NCBI RefSeq assembly: GCF_000332335.1
Contig: NZ_KB235949.1
Coordinates: 421,734-485,733 of the forward strand
Length of the DNA: 64,000 bases
Origin: Kamptonema formosum PCC 10802
Lineage (GTDB): Bacteria > Cyanobacteriota > Cyanobacteriia > Cyanobacteriales > Oscillatoriaceae
Reading direction: 5' to 3'
Below, piece after piece: positions 9,846 through 18,296 of this stretch. Below the pieces are notes generated by a model, which saw only the letters and a program-made list of their open reading frames with translations, was not told where the DNA came from and did not search any database. How positions within the stretch are numbered: the first letter of the stretch is position 1; the number at the start of each line of letters is the position of its first letter. Made by a program: the position numbers and the translations under genes.

Positions 9846-9867
9846 GAGGTTGATTTAAATCAACCTC
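9846..9867. promoter_or_regulatory. 22-base perfect palindrome just before the GTPase operon
   Basis: GAGGTTGATTT / AAATCAACCTC is a perfect two-fold palindrome ending two bases before the Shine-Dalgarno AAGGAG (9870-9875) of the gene at 9881. Position and AT-rich centre fit a dimeric repressor operator; as RNA, the hairpin would lie beside the ribosome site. Which of these applies cannot be told from sequence. Confidence 0.5.
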
Positions 9868-9880
9868 CTAAGGAGCCGGT

Positions 9881-10462
9881 GTGCGGGTAGAATTGGATGA
9901 TATTACATCCGGTGTCAGCAACGACCGTATGTCTGCGCTCTCTAAAAAAATCTGCATTCTTGGCGATGGGCTGGTGGGGGACAGTAGCCATAGAAGCAGG
10001 TTGGTTAAGCGCCAGCTTAGCGATTCTTATCTTTCCAGCGTGGGGGTGACAATTTCATACAAGAGCCTAGAAGTATTCGGTGGGGATCAGCAGCCAAAGC
10101 TGAAATTACACCTTATAATATGGGATTTACAGTGCGGCAACAAATTTAAGTCCGTCGCCCGGAGGTACTTGCAAGGGGCCAGCGGGGCAGTGATTGTTGC
10201 CGATGCCAGCCGAGAGGAAACCCTGGCTATCTTGAGTGAGCGCATTCAGCTGTTTTTGTCCGTGAATCCGAAAGGGTTTATTGTTATTGCCTGGAATCAA
10301 TCAGACATCGTGGATGAGAAAAAACTAGAAGAACTGGCTTCCCAAGCTCCCAAACTGGCACCGGATAGAGTGCTGGGGACTTACAAAACTTCGTCCCAGA
10401 CAGGCGCATACGCTGACGAAATTTTTCTGCAGTTAGCTTATAGAATCATAGCACCGGCATGA
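9881..10462 (+). CDS. Ras/Rab-like small GTPase homolog with an altered P-loop
   Basis: 193 residues; GTG start with AAGGAG five bases upstream. Rab-like order is visible: G1 GDGLVGDSS (28-36), G2 region SSVGVTISYKSLEV, G3 IIWDLQCGNKF (Rab WDTAGQERF), G4 AWNQSD (NKxD), G5 KTSSQTG. The invariant P-loop Lys is Asp34, G3 lacks the TAGQ core and G4 Lys is Gln, so nucleotide binding may be weak or absent. The stop overlaps the next ATG (ATGA, 10459-10462), so it is translationally coupled to a PAS kinase, with an adenylate cyclase downstream. A regulatory or scaffold role for the two sensors is inferred from this context. It could still be a true GTPase with an unusual site. Confidence 0.8.
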   Translation: MRVELDDITSGVSNDRMSALSKKICILGDGLVGDSSHRSRLVKRQLSDSYLSSVGVTISYKSLEVFGGDQQPKLKLHLIIWDLQCGNKFKSVARRYLQGASGAVIVADASREETLAILSERIQLFLSVNPKGFIVIAWNQSDIVDEKKLEELASQAPKLAPDRVLGTYKTSSQTGAYADEIFLQLAYRIIAPA

Positions 10463-12024
10463 AACCCCTCTTAAAGAAACTCTTAGCTCCCCCCCGCATC
10501 GAGTACGTCAGATTGAATCAGGACTTAATCATTCTCGATTCATCGTTTGGCGCAGGGCGGTTTGCCGACCTTCCCTCTGAGGTGAGGGCCGGCTCCGATG
10601 CCCGCGCCGGCTTTCCCGAACTGATAGGCGTTGAAGATATACTCAGGGCAGTTTTGCAGGGCCGGCGGGCGAATTTCGAGTTAAAAGGTATTGCCCGCTT
10701 TTCCGATCCAAGCTCTCCGCTCTATATTGATTTATATGCCACTGCAGACCGAGACGAGGAGACTCCAGACCCCAAGCTGGTTATCTTCTTTGAAGATGTC
10801 ACAGAAATGATGGTCTTGAGGCAAAGCTTGGTGCAGAGGGCCAATGAAGCGAGCCTGCTGCTGAGCGCTTTAGCCAGTTCAAAAGATTATATTGATAAAA
10901 TAATTCACTCAATGGCCGATCCCTTGATCGTGACCGCGCTGTCAGGGCACATAAAAACCGTCAATCCGGCCACGCAAGAGTTATTTGGGCATAGGGAAGA
11001 GGAATTAATTGGCCAGCCCTTATCAATGCTGGTAGACGATGAGACATTCCTGCGCCGGTCGAGCCAGCGTCTGGGCTTTCTATCTGAAGGGGAATTGTTG
11101 AAAGATGTGGAAGTCGTCTGTCACAGAAAAACTGGAGAAAAGATAACCGTCGCCTTTTCCTGCGCAGCCATTCAGACAGAGATAAAGGGATTGCAGGATT
11201 TGGTCTATATCGGGCGGGATATCAGCGCTCGCAAGCGGGCTGAAGCCGAAATTCGCAAAGCGCTGGAAAAAGAAAAAGAGCTCAACGAGCTCAAATCCCG
11301 CTTTGTTTCGATGACTTCCCACGAATTCCGCAACCCTCTGACCACTATTTTAACGGCAGCAGCTTTACTGAAAGAGGAATATGCCAGCCATCAAATCCTT
11401 GATGACGACACCCGAATGTATTTCCAGATGATTCAAACATCGGTCAGACAAATGACCGACCTCTTGGAGGACGTGCTGGTCATCGGTAAAGCCGAAGCGG
11501 GAAAACTGGAGTTTCACCCAGAACCCCTTGACTTGGCAGAGTTCTGCCGCCATCTCGCGCTAGAAATGGAGATGGCGCAGAAGCGCAGTCCCTCCGGTAC
11601 AGCTTCTGCGCCGGCAATTACCTTTGTCTGCCAAGAAGAATGCATCAAGGCTTGCATGGATGAAAAGCTGCTGCGGCAAATCCTGGCCAATTTGCTCTCC
11701 AATGCTGTCAAGTATTCACCCCAAGGCAACCCTGTCCGTTTTGAAATCACTTCTGAAAATGGAGAGGCAACCTTTGAGATTCAGGACCGGGGGATTGGCA
11801 TCCCTACCGAAGACCAAAAACGACTGTTTGAAACCTTCTATCGCGCCAAAAACGCACGCAAGCTTCCCGGCACAGGACTGGGCCTAGCCATTGTCAAAAA
11901 AGCGGTAGAATTGCACGGGGGCCGAATTTCGGTATCCAGTGAGTCTGGAGTTGGAACAACGTTTAGAGTCACGATTCCATTAGATCGCGGTCGCCAAACC
12001 AAGGAGAATGATGTTATAAGTTAA
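10459..12024 (+). CDS. PAS-domain sensor histidine kinase in the GTPase operon
   Basis: 521 residues, no membrane segment. Residues 1-125 form a module shared with the genes at 12059 and 3 (GFPELIG, EDILxAVLQG, DVTExM); 135-262 is a canonical PAS/PAC (IYIGRDI-like end); HisKA carries SHEFRNP with His288; the ATPase domain has NLLSNAVKYSP, DRGIGIP, FYRAKN and GTGLGLAIV, so it looks active. There is no receiver, so phosphate must go to a separate regulator; the REC-EAL protein at 7725 is a neighbour. The start overlaps the GTPase stop by four bases. The N-terminal module looks PAS-like (it ends in a DVTE motif), but I cannot name its family. Confidence 0.9.
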   Translation: MKPLLKKLLAPPRIEYVRLNQDLIILDSSFGAGRFADLPSEVRAGSDARAGFPELIGVEDILRAVLQGRRANFELKGIARFSDPSSPLYIDLYATADRDEETPDPKLVIFFEDVTEMMVLRQSLVQRANEASLLLSALASSKDYIDKIIHSMADPLIVTALSGHIKTVNPATQELFGHREEELIGQPLSMLVDDETFLRRSSQRLGFLSEGELLKDVEVVCHRKTGEKITVAFSCAAIQTEIKGLQDLVYIGRDISARKRAEAEIRKALEKEKELNELKSRFVSMTSHEFRNPLTTILTAAALLKEEYASHQILDDDTRMYFQMIQTSVRQMTDLLEDVLVIGKAEAGKLEFHPEPLDLAEFCRHLALEMEMAQKRSPSGTASAPAITFVCQEECIKACMDEKLLRQILANLLSNAVKYSPQGNPVRFEITSENGEATFEIQDRGIGIPTEDQKRLFETFYRAKNARKLPGTGLGLAIVKKAVELHGGRISVSSESGVGTTFRVTIPLDRGRQTKENDVIS

Positions 12025-12058
12025 GGGTAGGGTGTGTGAAACATGAGAGAGAGCCCGC

Positions 12059-14500
12059 ATGAAGAAACTTTTTAAGAAACTCTTAGTCCCACTTCACCTG
12101 GAGTACCTGATAGTGGGGCCGGATTTGATTATCCTAGAAACCTCCTCCGATGTCCACAAGTTTGCCGACTGTCCCGATCAGGTGTTTCCTGGCCAGGATG
12201 TCCGGTCGGGCTTTCCCGAACTGATCGGAACTGAAGATATCCTAATGGCTGTCTTGCAAGGAGAGCAAGAGAGTTTCGAGTTTAAAGGGATTGGGCGGTT
12301 TCCCGAACATGGGCCTCCTCTCTACATGGACTTTTATGTCAACCATTACCGCGATGAAGAAACTTATGAGAGCTGGCTGATTATTCTGTTCCAAGATGTC
12401 AGCGACCGGATGAGTTTGGAGCAGCGATTAGTGCAGAGTACCAACGAAACAGCCCTGCTGCTGAGTGCCTTATCTGCTTCCAAGGATTCCCTGAATAAAA
12501 TCATTACGTCAATGGCAGATGCCTTGATAGTAACGACGAAAAAAGGAACTATCAAGGCAGTCAATAAAGCCGCTCAAAAGTTGTTTTGCTACAGCGAGGA
12601 CGAACTCAAGGGCAGGCCCATCTCAATGCTGGTAGCTGACAGTAACTTTTTCAACCTGGTGACTGAGGGAGATATCCTATCCGAGGGGGACTTGACGGAT
12701 ATAGAAGTGGTTTGCCAGACCCAAAAAGGAAAAAAGCTGTCCGTTGAATTTTCCTGCTCAGCTATTGAGACAGACCTGGAGGACTTGCAACATTTTATCT
12801 ATATCGGTCGGGACATCACCCACCGGGTGCGGGCCCAACAGCGCATGCTGGCGCAGTCCGCTACAGCTCAAATCCTGTCAGAGTCCCCCACCCTAAAAGA
12901 AGCCGCTCCGAAAATCCTGCTTGCACTGTGTGAGAGCCTGGGATTGGCTCTAGGTGAGCTGTGGATGGTAGAAGGAAGTCAGAGCCAAAAAGAAATCCAA
13001 AATCCAAAATTGCTGCGGTGTGCGGAAATTTGGTCGAGACCGGCAGCTGGCGTCGCCGAATATACAGCCTTCGCCAAGCAGCTCGCCTTTGCGCCTGGGG
13101 AGGGGTTGCCTGGTTTAGTTTGGGCGACAAATTCCCCGCAGTGGATTGTCGATGTCGCCAGTGAGGCTAACTTCCTGCGCCGGGAAGTCACAGCCAAACT
13201 GGGACTGCACGCCGCTTTGGGGTTTCCCATCATCAGCGACAGCGAAGTTCTGGGGGTGATGATTTTCTTTAGCCGCCAGGCACAAAGTCCCGATGAAGAC
13301 CTGATCGAGATGATGGCTTATCTTGGCAGCCAGCTAGGCCAGTTTATCAAGCGCAAACAGGCGGAAGCTGCCCTCGCTGAGAGCGAAGAGCGATATCGAG
13401 ACTTGTTTGAAAATGCCAGCGACTTGATTCAGTCCGTCGCTCCCAATGGCCGATTTTTGTATGTGAATCGCGCTTGGCGCGAAACCCTGGGATATAGCGA
13501 AGCTGAAGTGGCTGACCTGACGGTGCTCGACATCATTCATCCCAACAGTCAAGCGTACTGTTTGCAAATCTTCGATCGGCTGATTGCAGGCGAAAAGCTG
13601 GGTGCGGTTAAAGCCGAATTAATTACCAAAGCCGGCCAGACAATCTCTGTGGAAGGGAGCATCAACTGTAAATTCGTAGAGGGGAAGCAGGTTGCTATTC
13701 GTTCCATGTTCCGAGACATCACCCAGCGCCTGCAGGCGGAAGAAGCCCTGCGCCACCAGCAGGAAAAAACCGAACGCTTGCTGCTCAATATCTTGCCAGA
13801 GCCGATTGCCGATCGCTTGAAGCAAAAGCCAAGCACTATTGCAGAAGACTTTGCCGAGGTGACGGTTCTCTTTGCTGATATCGTTGGCTTCACCCAGCTC
13901 GCTTCCTATCTCTCTCCCATTCAACTGGTCAACTTACTCAACGAAATTTTCTCCGCCTTCGACTGGCTGACTGAAAAGTATAGCTTGGAAAAAATAAAGA
14001 CCATTGGCGACGCCTATATGGTGGTCGGGGGGATGCCAGTGCGACGGCAGGATCACGCGCATGCCATCGCTGAAATGGCGCTGGATATGCAAGCAGAAAT
14101 CGCTCGATTCAACGCCAAGAACAACTTAGCCTTCAGCATCCGCACCGGCATCCACAGCGGGCCGGTGGTGGCGGGAGTCATTGGCATCAAAAAGTTTATT
14201 TACGACTTGTGGGGGGACACGGTGAACACAGCGAGCCGCATGGAATCGCACGGGTTGGCGGGGCGAATTCAAGTCTCCGACGCAACCTACCAGCTATTGC
14301 GCGAGCATTACTTGCTGGAGAAGCGGGGTGCGATCCAAGTCAAAGGCAAGGGCGAAATGACCACTTATTTCCTCCTCGGCAGAAAAGAGTGCGACAAAGC
14401 CAAAAGTCCCGACATCCAAACCCAAAACAGCCTCCAGCGTGTGCGCGAATCTACCCAGCGGTTGATAGAACTGATTGACGATAAGCTGAAAGACATTTAA
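12059..14500 (+). CDS. PAS-GAF-PAS class III adenylate cyclase
   Basis: 813 residues, third gene of the operon, 34 bases after the kinase, with GAGAGAG before ATG. Order: shared N-terminal module 1-125, PAS ~135-255, GAF ~260-430, PAS ~435-565, cyclase homology domain ~590-775. The cyclase has metal-binding Asp in FADIVGF and GDAYM, Lys in KIKTIGDAY and Asp in YDLWGDTVN (the adenine-selecting pair), plus NTASRM with transition-state Asn and Arg. It is therefore predicted to make cAMP from ATP in the cytosol. The GAF domain has an AATCCAAAATCC repeat-derived peptide (KEIQNPKL, ~12985-13010). Signals sensed are unknown; NO/heme or tetrapyrrole binding is not evident. Confidence 0.92.
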   Translation: MKKLFKKLLVPLHLEYLIVGPDLIILETSSDVHKFADCPDQVFPGQDVRSGFPELIGTEDILMAVLQGEQESFEFKGIGRFPEHGPPLYMDFYVNHYRDEETYESWLIILFQDVSDRMSLEQRLVQSTNETALLLSALSASKDSLNKIITSMADALIVTTKKGTIKAVNKAAQKLFCYSEDELKGRPISMLVADSNFFNLVTEGDILSEGDLTDIEVVCQTQKGKKLSVEFSCSAIETDLEDLQHFIYIGRDITHRVRAQQRMLAQSATAQILSESPTLKEAAPKILLALCESLGLALGELWMVEGSQSQKEIQNPKLLRCAEIWSRPAAGVAEYTAFAKQLAFAPGEGLPGLVWATNSPQWIVDVASEANFLRREVTAKLGLHAALGFPIISDSEVLGVMIFFSRQAQSPDEDLIEMMAYLGSQLGQFIKRKQAEAALAESEERYRDLFENASDLIQSVAPNGRFLYVNRAWRETLGYSEAEVADLTVLDIIHPNSQAYCLQIFDRLIAGEKLGAVKAELITKAGQTISVEGSINCKFVEGKQVAIRSMFRDITQRLQAEEALRHQQEKTERLLLNILPEPIADRLKQKPSTIAEDFAEVTVLFADIVGFTQLASYLSPIQLVNLLNEIFSAFDWLTEKYSLEKIKTIGDAYMVVGGMPVRRQDHAHAIAEMALDMQAEIARFNAKNNLAFSIRTGIHSGPVVAGVIGIKKFIYDLWGDTVNTASRMESHGLAGRIQVSDATYQLLREHYLLEKRGAIQVKGKGEMTTYFLLGRKECDKAKSPDIQTQNSLQRVRESTQRLIELIDDKLKDI

Positions 14501-15111
14501 CATGAGAAAATGGGCGTGGGTCATGGGGAAAGGGGCATAGGGCATGGGGCATTGGGCATGGGCTTTCCCCTAACCCCTAACCTTAGGTTTTAGGTTTTCG
14601 CTTTTAGGTCTTAGGTGGTATATCCCACTCCTAACTCCTAACTCCTAACCCCTAACCCCTGCATCCCCAATGCCCTGTGCCCTAAGCCCTAAGCCCTATG
14701 CCCCCGAAAGCCTTGCCCGCCACACCTCCAACGCAGCAACCGAGAAAATTCTATCTTTAGATAGTTTTTATTTATCCAAAAAAGCGAAATATTAATATAT
14801 AGAGGCAAAATCCTCACAGGCAAGCTTGGGAACGCGAAATCCGACGCCAGAGGCGGGCGTGCTAGCCCCGCAGGGTGTCTGCTTCCCCCTCACCTTGTCC
14901 GGAATGTGGAATTGCCAGCCCTGAATCGGGGGTGAAAATTCATCGCACCTGATTCATCGCTCATCATTCCCCTTCCCAAAGGCGGGCGAGCGGAGCGAGG
15001 GAATCTCTGGAGGAAAGCTAGACGCCAAGCTGAGCATTCTTTTTAGCCCCAAAAATCGGGGGTATATTTTCGCGCTTTGCCACTATTTAAGCAGTGAGAG
15101 GACAGTGATAT
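14501..15111. other. Low-complexity intergenic region
   Basis: No gene is supported. 14510-14710 is made of degenerate short units (GGGCATTGGGCATGG, CCTAACTCCTAACCC, CCCTAAGCCCTATGCC) typical of expandable arrays in filamentous cyanobacteria. The rest (14711-15111) is ordinary sequence; it presumably holds the promoter of the gene at 15112, but no clear hexamers can be assigned. Confidence 0.6.
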
Positions 15112-16104
15112 ATGTTGGGGTTTATCTTTGGAAGTCTGATTAGGAAATTGCAGCGCGCCGCCCAGAACCTGTCACGATATTTTGTGGCATCAGCCGGGGA
15201 AGAGATGGGGAAATTGTTTGATGAAAGGCTCTACCCTTTCGCTAACCAGTTCGATTACATGCTTCAAAGACGGCTCGCTCAAGCCGGTCAAGTCTCTACC
15301 CGAGCCGTTCAAGATATCTCTGAACTAAAAGACGCGGTTAAGGATGATATTGATACTTGGCTCGAAAGCGGGGATGAAACGTACAAGGATAACCTAAACT
15401 TGACCTTTGAAGCCATTAATCAAGCGCGGGCAGAAGCCATCCGGGACTTACGAGCGACCCTCGGGGAAATAGACTCCTCTTTAGAACATCAAATCGACCG
15501 CATTTCCCTGACCGTGATGGAAACTGTAAAGCAAGTCAGAGAAATCAGCGTTCGCTTCACTCCCGAAGCGTTTAGAACCGAACTGTTGCAGCCGGCCTTT
15601 AACAAACTAGAGGCGCTGGAAGATAAATTATTTCTCGACGCTGAGGGGATTATCGATCAACTCGATGAAGTGGTTGCCAAAACCAATGAGGAGCTGAAAA
15701 ATAATTTCCTCAAGCGTCTTTTGGCACACGCTTTGCCCAACCCCTTTGATAACTGCAGGCGGCTGCTAAACATCTCAGGAAAAATTGGCCCCAGCCTTTC
15801 TGACATTGAGCTTTACGAACTGACCGAGTGCCACGAATTGAGCCAGTTGAGCGAACACACTTCCGTAGAAGAAGTTCTGAAAACCTATGAAGAGCTCCAG
15901 CTGAACGCAGCGAAAATGGCGGCGTTAGCTAAAGAAGTTCCATCCCGAAAAAAGAGAGCCATTCAAGATTGGCTCAAGTATGGCGCACTTTGCCAGTTTT
16001 GGCGCAACACACTCAAAACTTATGACTGCACCGCTCCTCTGGCGCTAGATCCTCAGAAGGCACAAGAACTCTTGACAGATCAAGCTGTTGAGTCAAATCC
16101 CTAG
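15112..16104 (+). CDS. Helical/coiled-coil protein of unknown function
   Basis: 330 residues, family not recognised. The N-terminus MLGFIFGSLIRKLQRAA is a short amphipathic/hydrophobic segment that could touch a membrane. Residues ~40-200 are heptad-like and charged (RAEAIRDLRATLGEIDSSLE), with further helices to the end. GTG or other upstream starts are not attractive; ATG is used. It lies 33 bases upstream of a coiled-coil/GUN4 gene in the same direction, so co-transcription and complex formation through the coils are plausible but inferred. Confidence 0.7.
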   Translation: MLGFIFGSLIRKLQRAAQNLSRYFVASAGEEMGKLFDERLYPFANQFDYMLQRRLAQAGQVSTRAVQDISELKDAVKDDIDTWLESGDETYKDNLNLTFEAINQARAEAIRDLRATLGEIDSSLEHQIDRISLTVMETVKQVREISVRFTPEAFRTELLQPAFNKLEALEDKLFLDAEGIIDQLDEVVAKTNEELKNNFLKRLLAHALPNPFDNCRRLLNISGKIGPSLSDIELYELTECHELSQLSEHTSVEEVLKTYEELQLNAAKMAALAKEVPSRKKRAIQDWLKYGALCQFWRNTLKTYDCTAPLALDPQKAQELLTDQAVESNP

Positions 16105-16137
16105 AATATCGTTCGTTTTATGGGAGAAAGATGTGTT

Positions 16138-17142
16138 ATGATTCAAACAGGTTCTGCTGATTGGAAAACGCCGCTAGGCTGTTACGAAAGAGCGATTGCC
16201 GAACTGACAAGGCTGCGGGAAGAAATTCTGGCGGAGTTCCAAAACCTGAAAGATATACAGGCTGCTGAGGAAGCTCTGAAACACCTGAGAGCGGAACTTC
16301 AGAACTCTCACACAGTAACTCAAGCTCTTAATGAGGAGCGCCAAGCTGCAAAGGAGCGCCTTGCAGCTGTCGAACAAACCGCAGAGGAAGCTCAGAAAGC
16401 AGTTCGCAGCCTAAAAGCCGAGCTTGAGGAGACAAGGGAGCGTTTTGCGAACATTGAACAAGCTCAAACCGCTAACACGTCTCAGGTTGTTGAAGGTTTC
16501 TCCCAACTCAAAGCGCAATTCTCTAGCATGGAATCTCGCATGGAATCTCAATGGCAGCACCTTCACTCCCAGCGCCTGTGCGAACAGGAGGATTTTCAAA
16601 GGCAGATCCTGCAATCTCTCTCAGAACTCCGCTCGCAAGTTTCTAAATTGGCGGATGAGCTGACGCTTGTCTCTCTCGCTTCTGGCGCAGACTTCACCCA
16701 CCTGCGGGATCTGCTAGCTGCCGGCGAGTGGAAAAAAGCGGATGAAGAAACTCGCGCCTTAATCCTCAGTCTGTCTGGTAAAGACAGAGAGGGTTGGCTA
16801 GACAGGAGAGATATTCTCGCCTTACCCTGGCAAGATTTGCGCATTATCAACCGGCTTTGGGTGGAGTTCAGCAACGGGCGCTTTGGATTTAGCGTGCAAA
16901 AGCGGATATGGCAGAGCCTTATTGCTTCCAATAGCAGCCATTTTGAAGCCGAGAAAGGTTTGGGCGAGCGGGTTGGCTGGCGTGCGTTCCATAGCTGGAT
17001 TGATGCCGGTGACTTCAATTTTTACCCCGACACAGCCGCCCTCGGACATCTCCCGTCTGCGCCTTCTTTAATGAAGCCCGGAGACGGGAAAATCGAGGAC
17101 AGATTGAGGGTTTTCTTCTCGCGCCGCGACTTGCCGAGTTAA
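16138..17142 (+). CDS. Coiled-coil protein with C-terminal GUN4 domain
   Basis: About 334 residues. ATG 16138 is chosen over 16120 because GGAG (16123-16126) precedes it; 16120 has no ribosome site. Residues ~25-185 are a long coiled coil rich in Glu, Gln and Ala. From ~187 a GUN4 domain is clear: LRDLLAAGEWKKADEET, DLRIINRLWVEFS, NGRFGFSVQKRIW, GERVGWR. GUN4 proteins bind porphyrins; the stand-alone form stimulates Mg-chelatase, whereas GUN4 fused to other domains is common in cyanobacteria and usually uncharacterised. A role in tetrapyrrole-linked signalling is therefore only a suggestion. It is probably in one operon with 15112. Confidence 0.88.
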   Translation: MIQTGSADWKTPLGCYERAIAELTRLREEILAEFQNLKDIQAAEEALKHLRAELQNSHTVTQALNEERQAAKERLAAVEQTAEEAQKAVRSLKAELEETRERFANIEQAQTANTSQVVEGFSQLKAQFSSMESRMESQWQHLHSQRLCEQEDFQRQILQSLSELRSQVSKLADELTLVSLASGADFTHLRDLLAAGEWKKADEETRALILSLSGKDREGWLDRRDILALPWQDLRIINRLWVEFSNGRFGFSVQKRIWQSLIASNSSHFEAEKGLGERVGWRAFHSWIDAGDFNFYPDTAALGHLPSAPSLMKPGDGKIEDRLRVFFSRRDLPS

Positions 17143-17203
17143 CTAAACCTGCCGGCTCGCAATGCCGGTGCCAGCAGAGTTAATCCGCCAGTCGGGGGTT
17201 TAA

Positions 17204-17367
17204 TATAGCAGTAGCCACTTAGATTAGGACATTAGACCTTCAGGGGGGGCGGGACGCCTGCCCTACGTCTATATAGCAGTAGGCATTTTGGGAACGTACA
17301 TTCCGGCCTCCCTTGCTCCCCTGCTCCCGAAGCTTCTATTGTTATAATCAATATGACTGCTGCTATA
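17204..17367 (+). repeat. MITE-like element, copy D
   Basis: Left end TATAGCAGTAGCCACTTAGA, right end ATCAATATGACTGCTGCTAT. The interior matches copy B (7373) almost throughout. It sits directly upstream of the GNAT gene, ending 26 bases before its ATG, so it may supply or disturb its promoter. Confidence 0.75.
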
Positions 17368-17393
17368 ATACACCTCAGGTACTGGAAAAGTTC

Positions 17394-18044
17394 ATGGATA
17401 TTCTCGCTGAAAAAGATGGAATCGTTTTCAAAAGAATGGAGCGCTGCGATATCGAACAGACTGCGGAGCTGGTGTGCCAGGTTTTCTCCGCAAAAGAGCC
17501 GGTCCTCCTAGCCCTGGGCATTTCCTGCGATGAGTACCGGAATTTTGCTGAATTTCACTGCGAGAGAGCCGCAGAAGAAGGACTGTCGGTTGTAGCGGCA
17601 GACAAGGCAACTGGAAAGATTGTCGGTTTCAGCATATCAGAGGATTTGCTGAACCCGCATCAAGAAGAGAATTATAGCTTCAGTAAAAAAATTGAAGCGG
17701 ATCTAGCTTGCATATCCGAATTGCAGGACAAATATAAAGCGAACCAGCCCCTAAAAGTAGGAGAAGTGCTGCACATTTTTCTGCTGGGAGTCGCAGAGGG
17801 TTACGAAAGAAGGAACATCGCCAAGACCCTAGTAACAGAAAATTTGAACCTAGCAAAAAATCATAAGTTTACCGCAGCCATTGCAGAAGCGAGCGGCGCT
17901 GTTTCCCAGCATATATTTCGGAGTCTGGGATTTCAAGAGAAGGTGGCCATAGAATACAAATCCTACACCTTTAATGGCGAGAAGGTTTTTCGCGGCATCG
18001 AACACCCGACCAGCTACATTTTGATGTCCAAAAAAATTGAATAA
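17394..18044 (+). CDS. GNAT-family N-acetyltransferase
   Basis: 216 residues from ATG 17394 (GGAAAAG upstream); the open frame extends further upstream only through the MITE and is rejected. The acetyl-CoA site is seen in LHIFLLGVAEGYERRNIAKTL (GYERRNIA matching the Q/RxxGxG/A motif), followed by AEASGAVSQHIFRSLGF, the typical C-terminal GNAT motif. The insert NPHQEENYSFSKKIEADL and general order resemble arylalkylamine-type acetyltransferases. The acceptor is unknown. It stands alone between repeats, with a terminator-like hairpin after its stop. Confidence 0.85.
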   Translation: MDILAEKDGIVFKRMERCDIEQTAELVCQVFSAKEPVLLALGISCDEYRNFAEFHCERAAEEGLSVVAADKATGKIVGFSISEDLLNPHQEENYSFSKKIEADLACISELQDKYKANQPLKVGEVLHIFLLGVAEGYERRNIAKTLVTENLNLAKNHKFTAAIAEASGAVSQHIFRSLGFQEKVAIEYKSYTFNGEKVFRGIEHPTSYILMSKKIE

Positions 18045-18056
18045 GCAGGCCGGCAC

Positions 18057-18077
18057 AATCGGGACGCTCCCGATTTT
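18057..18077 (+). terminator. Hairpin terminator after the GNAT gene
   Basis: AATCGGGA-CGC-TCCCGATT forms an eight-base stem with a three-base loop, running directly into TTTT. It lies 13 bases after the stop codon at 18044. Confidence 0.65.
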
Positions 18078-18179
18078 GCCAGTCTAAGTTGTTATGCTTT
18101 TCACCTGCTTTTTTGTCGAGAAGGTGCCGAGCCTCCAGATTGCCTTACCACAAGAAGTCTGGGGGCGAAACAATAGAAA

Positions 18180-18296
18180 TATAGCAGCAGTCATATTGGT
18201 TAGAACAATAGAAGCTTCGGGAGCTCTGGAGCAAGGGAGGCCGGAATGTAGGTTTCCTAAATGCCCCATGCCCCATGCCCCACGCCCCATGCCCTA
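18180..18296 (-). repeat. Truncated inverted MITE copy E plus GCCCCAT array
   Basis: Begins TATAGCAGCAGTCATATTGG, the reverse complement of the usual right end, and continues with the reversed interior of the B/D subfamily to about 18262. It then breaks off into ATGCCCC repeats that run into the stop codon of the tamB-like gene at 18294-18296. Confidence 0.65.

Noticed and set aside
17313..17393. Upstream extension of the GNAT gene
   Set aside because: It would translate the right end of MITE copy D; ATG 17394 has its own ribosome site and fits the family.
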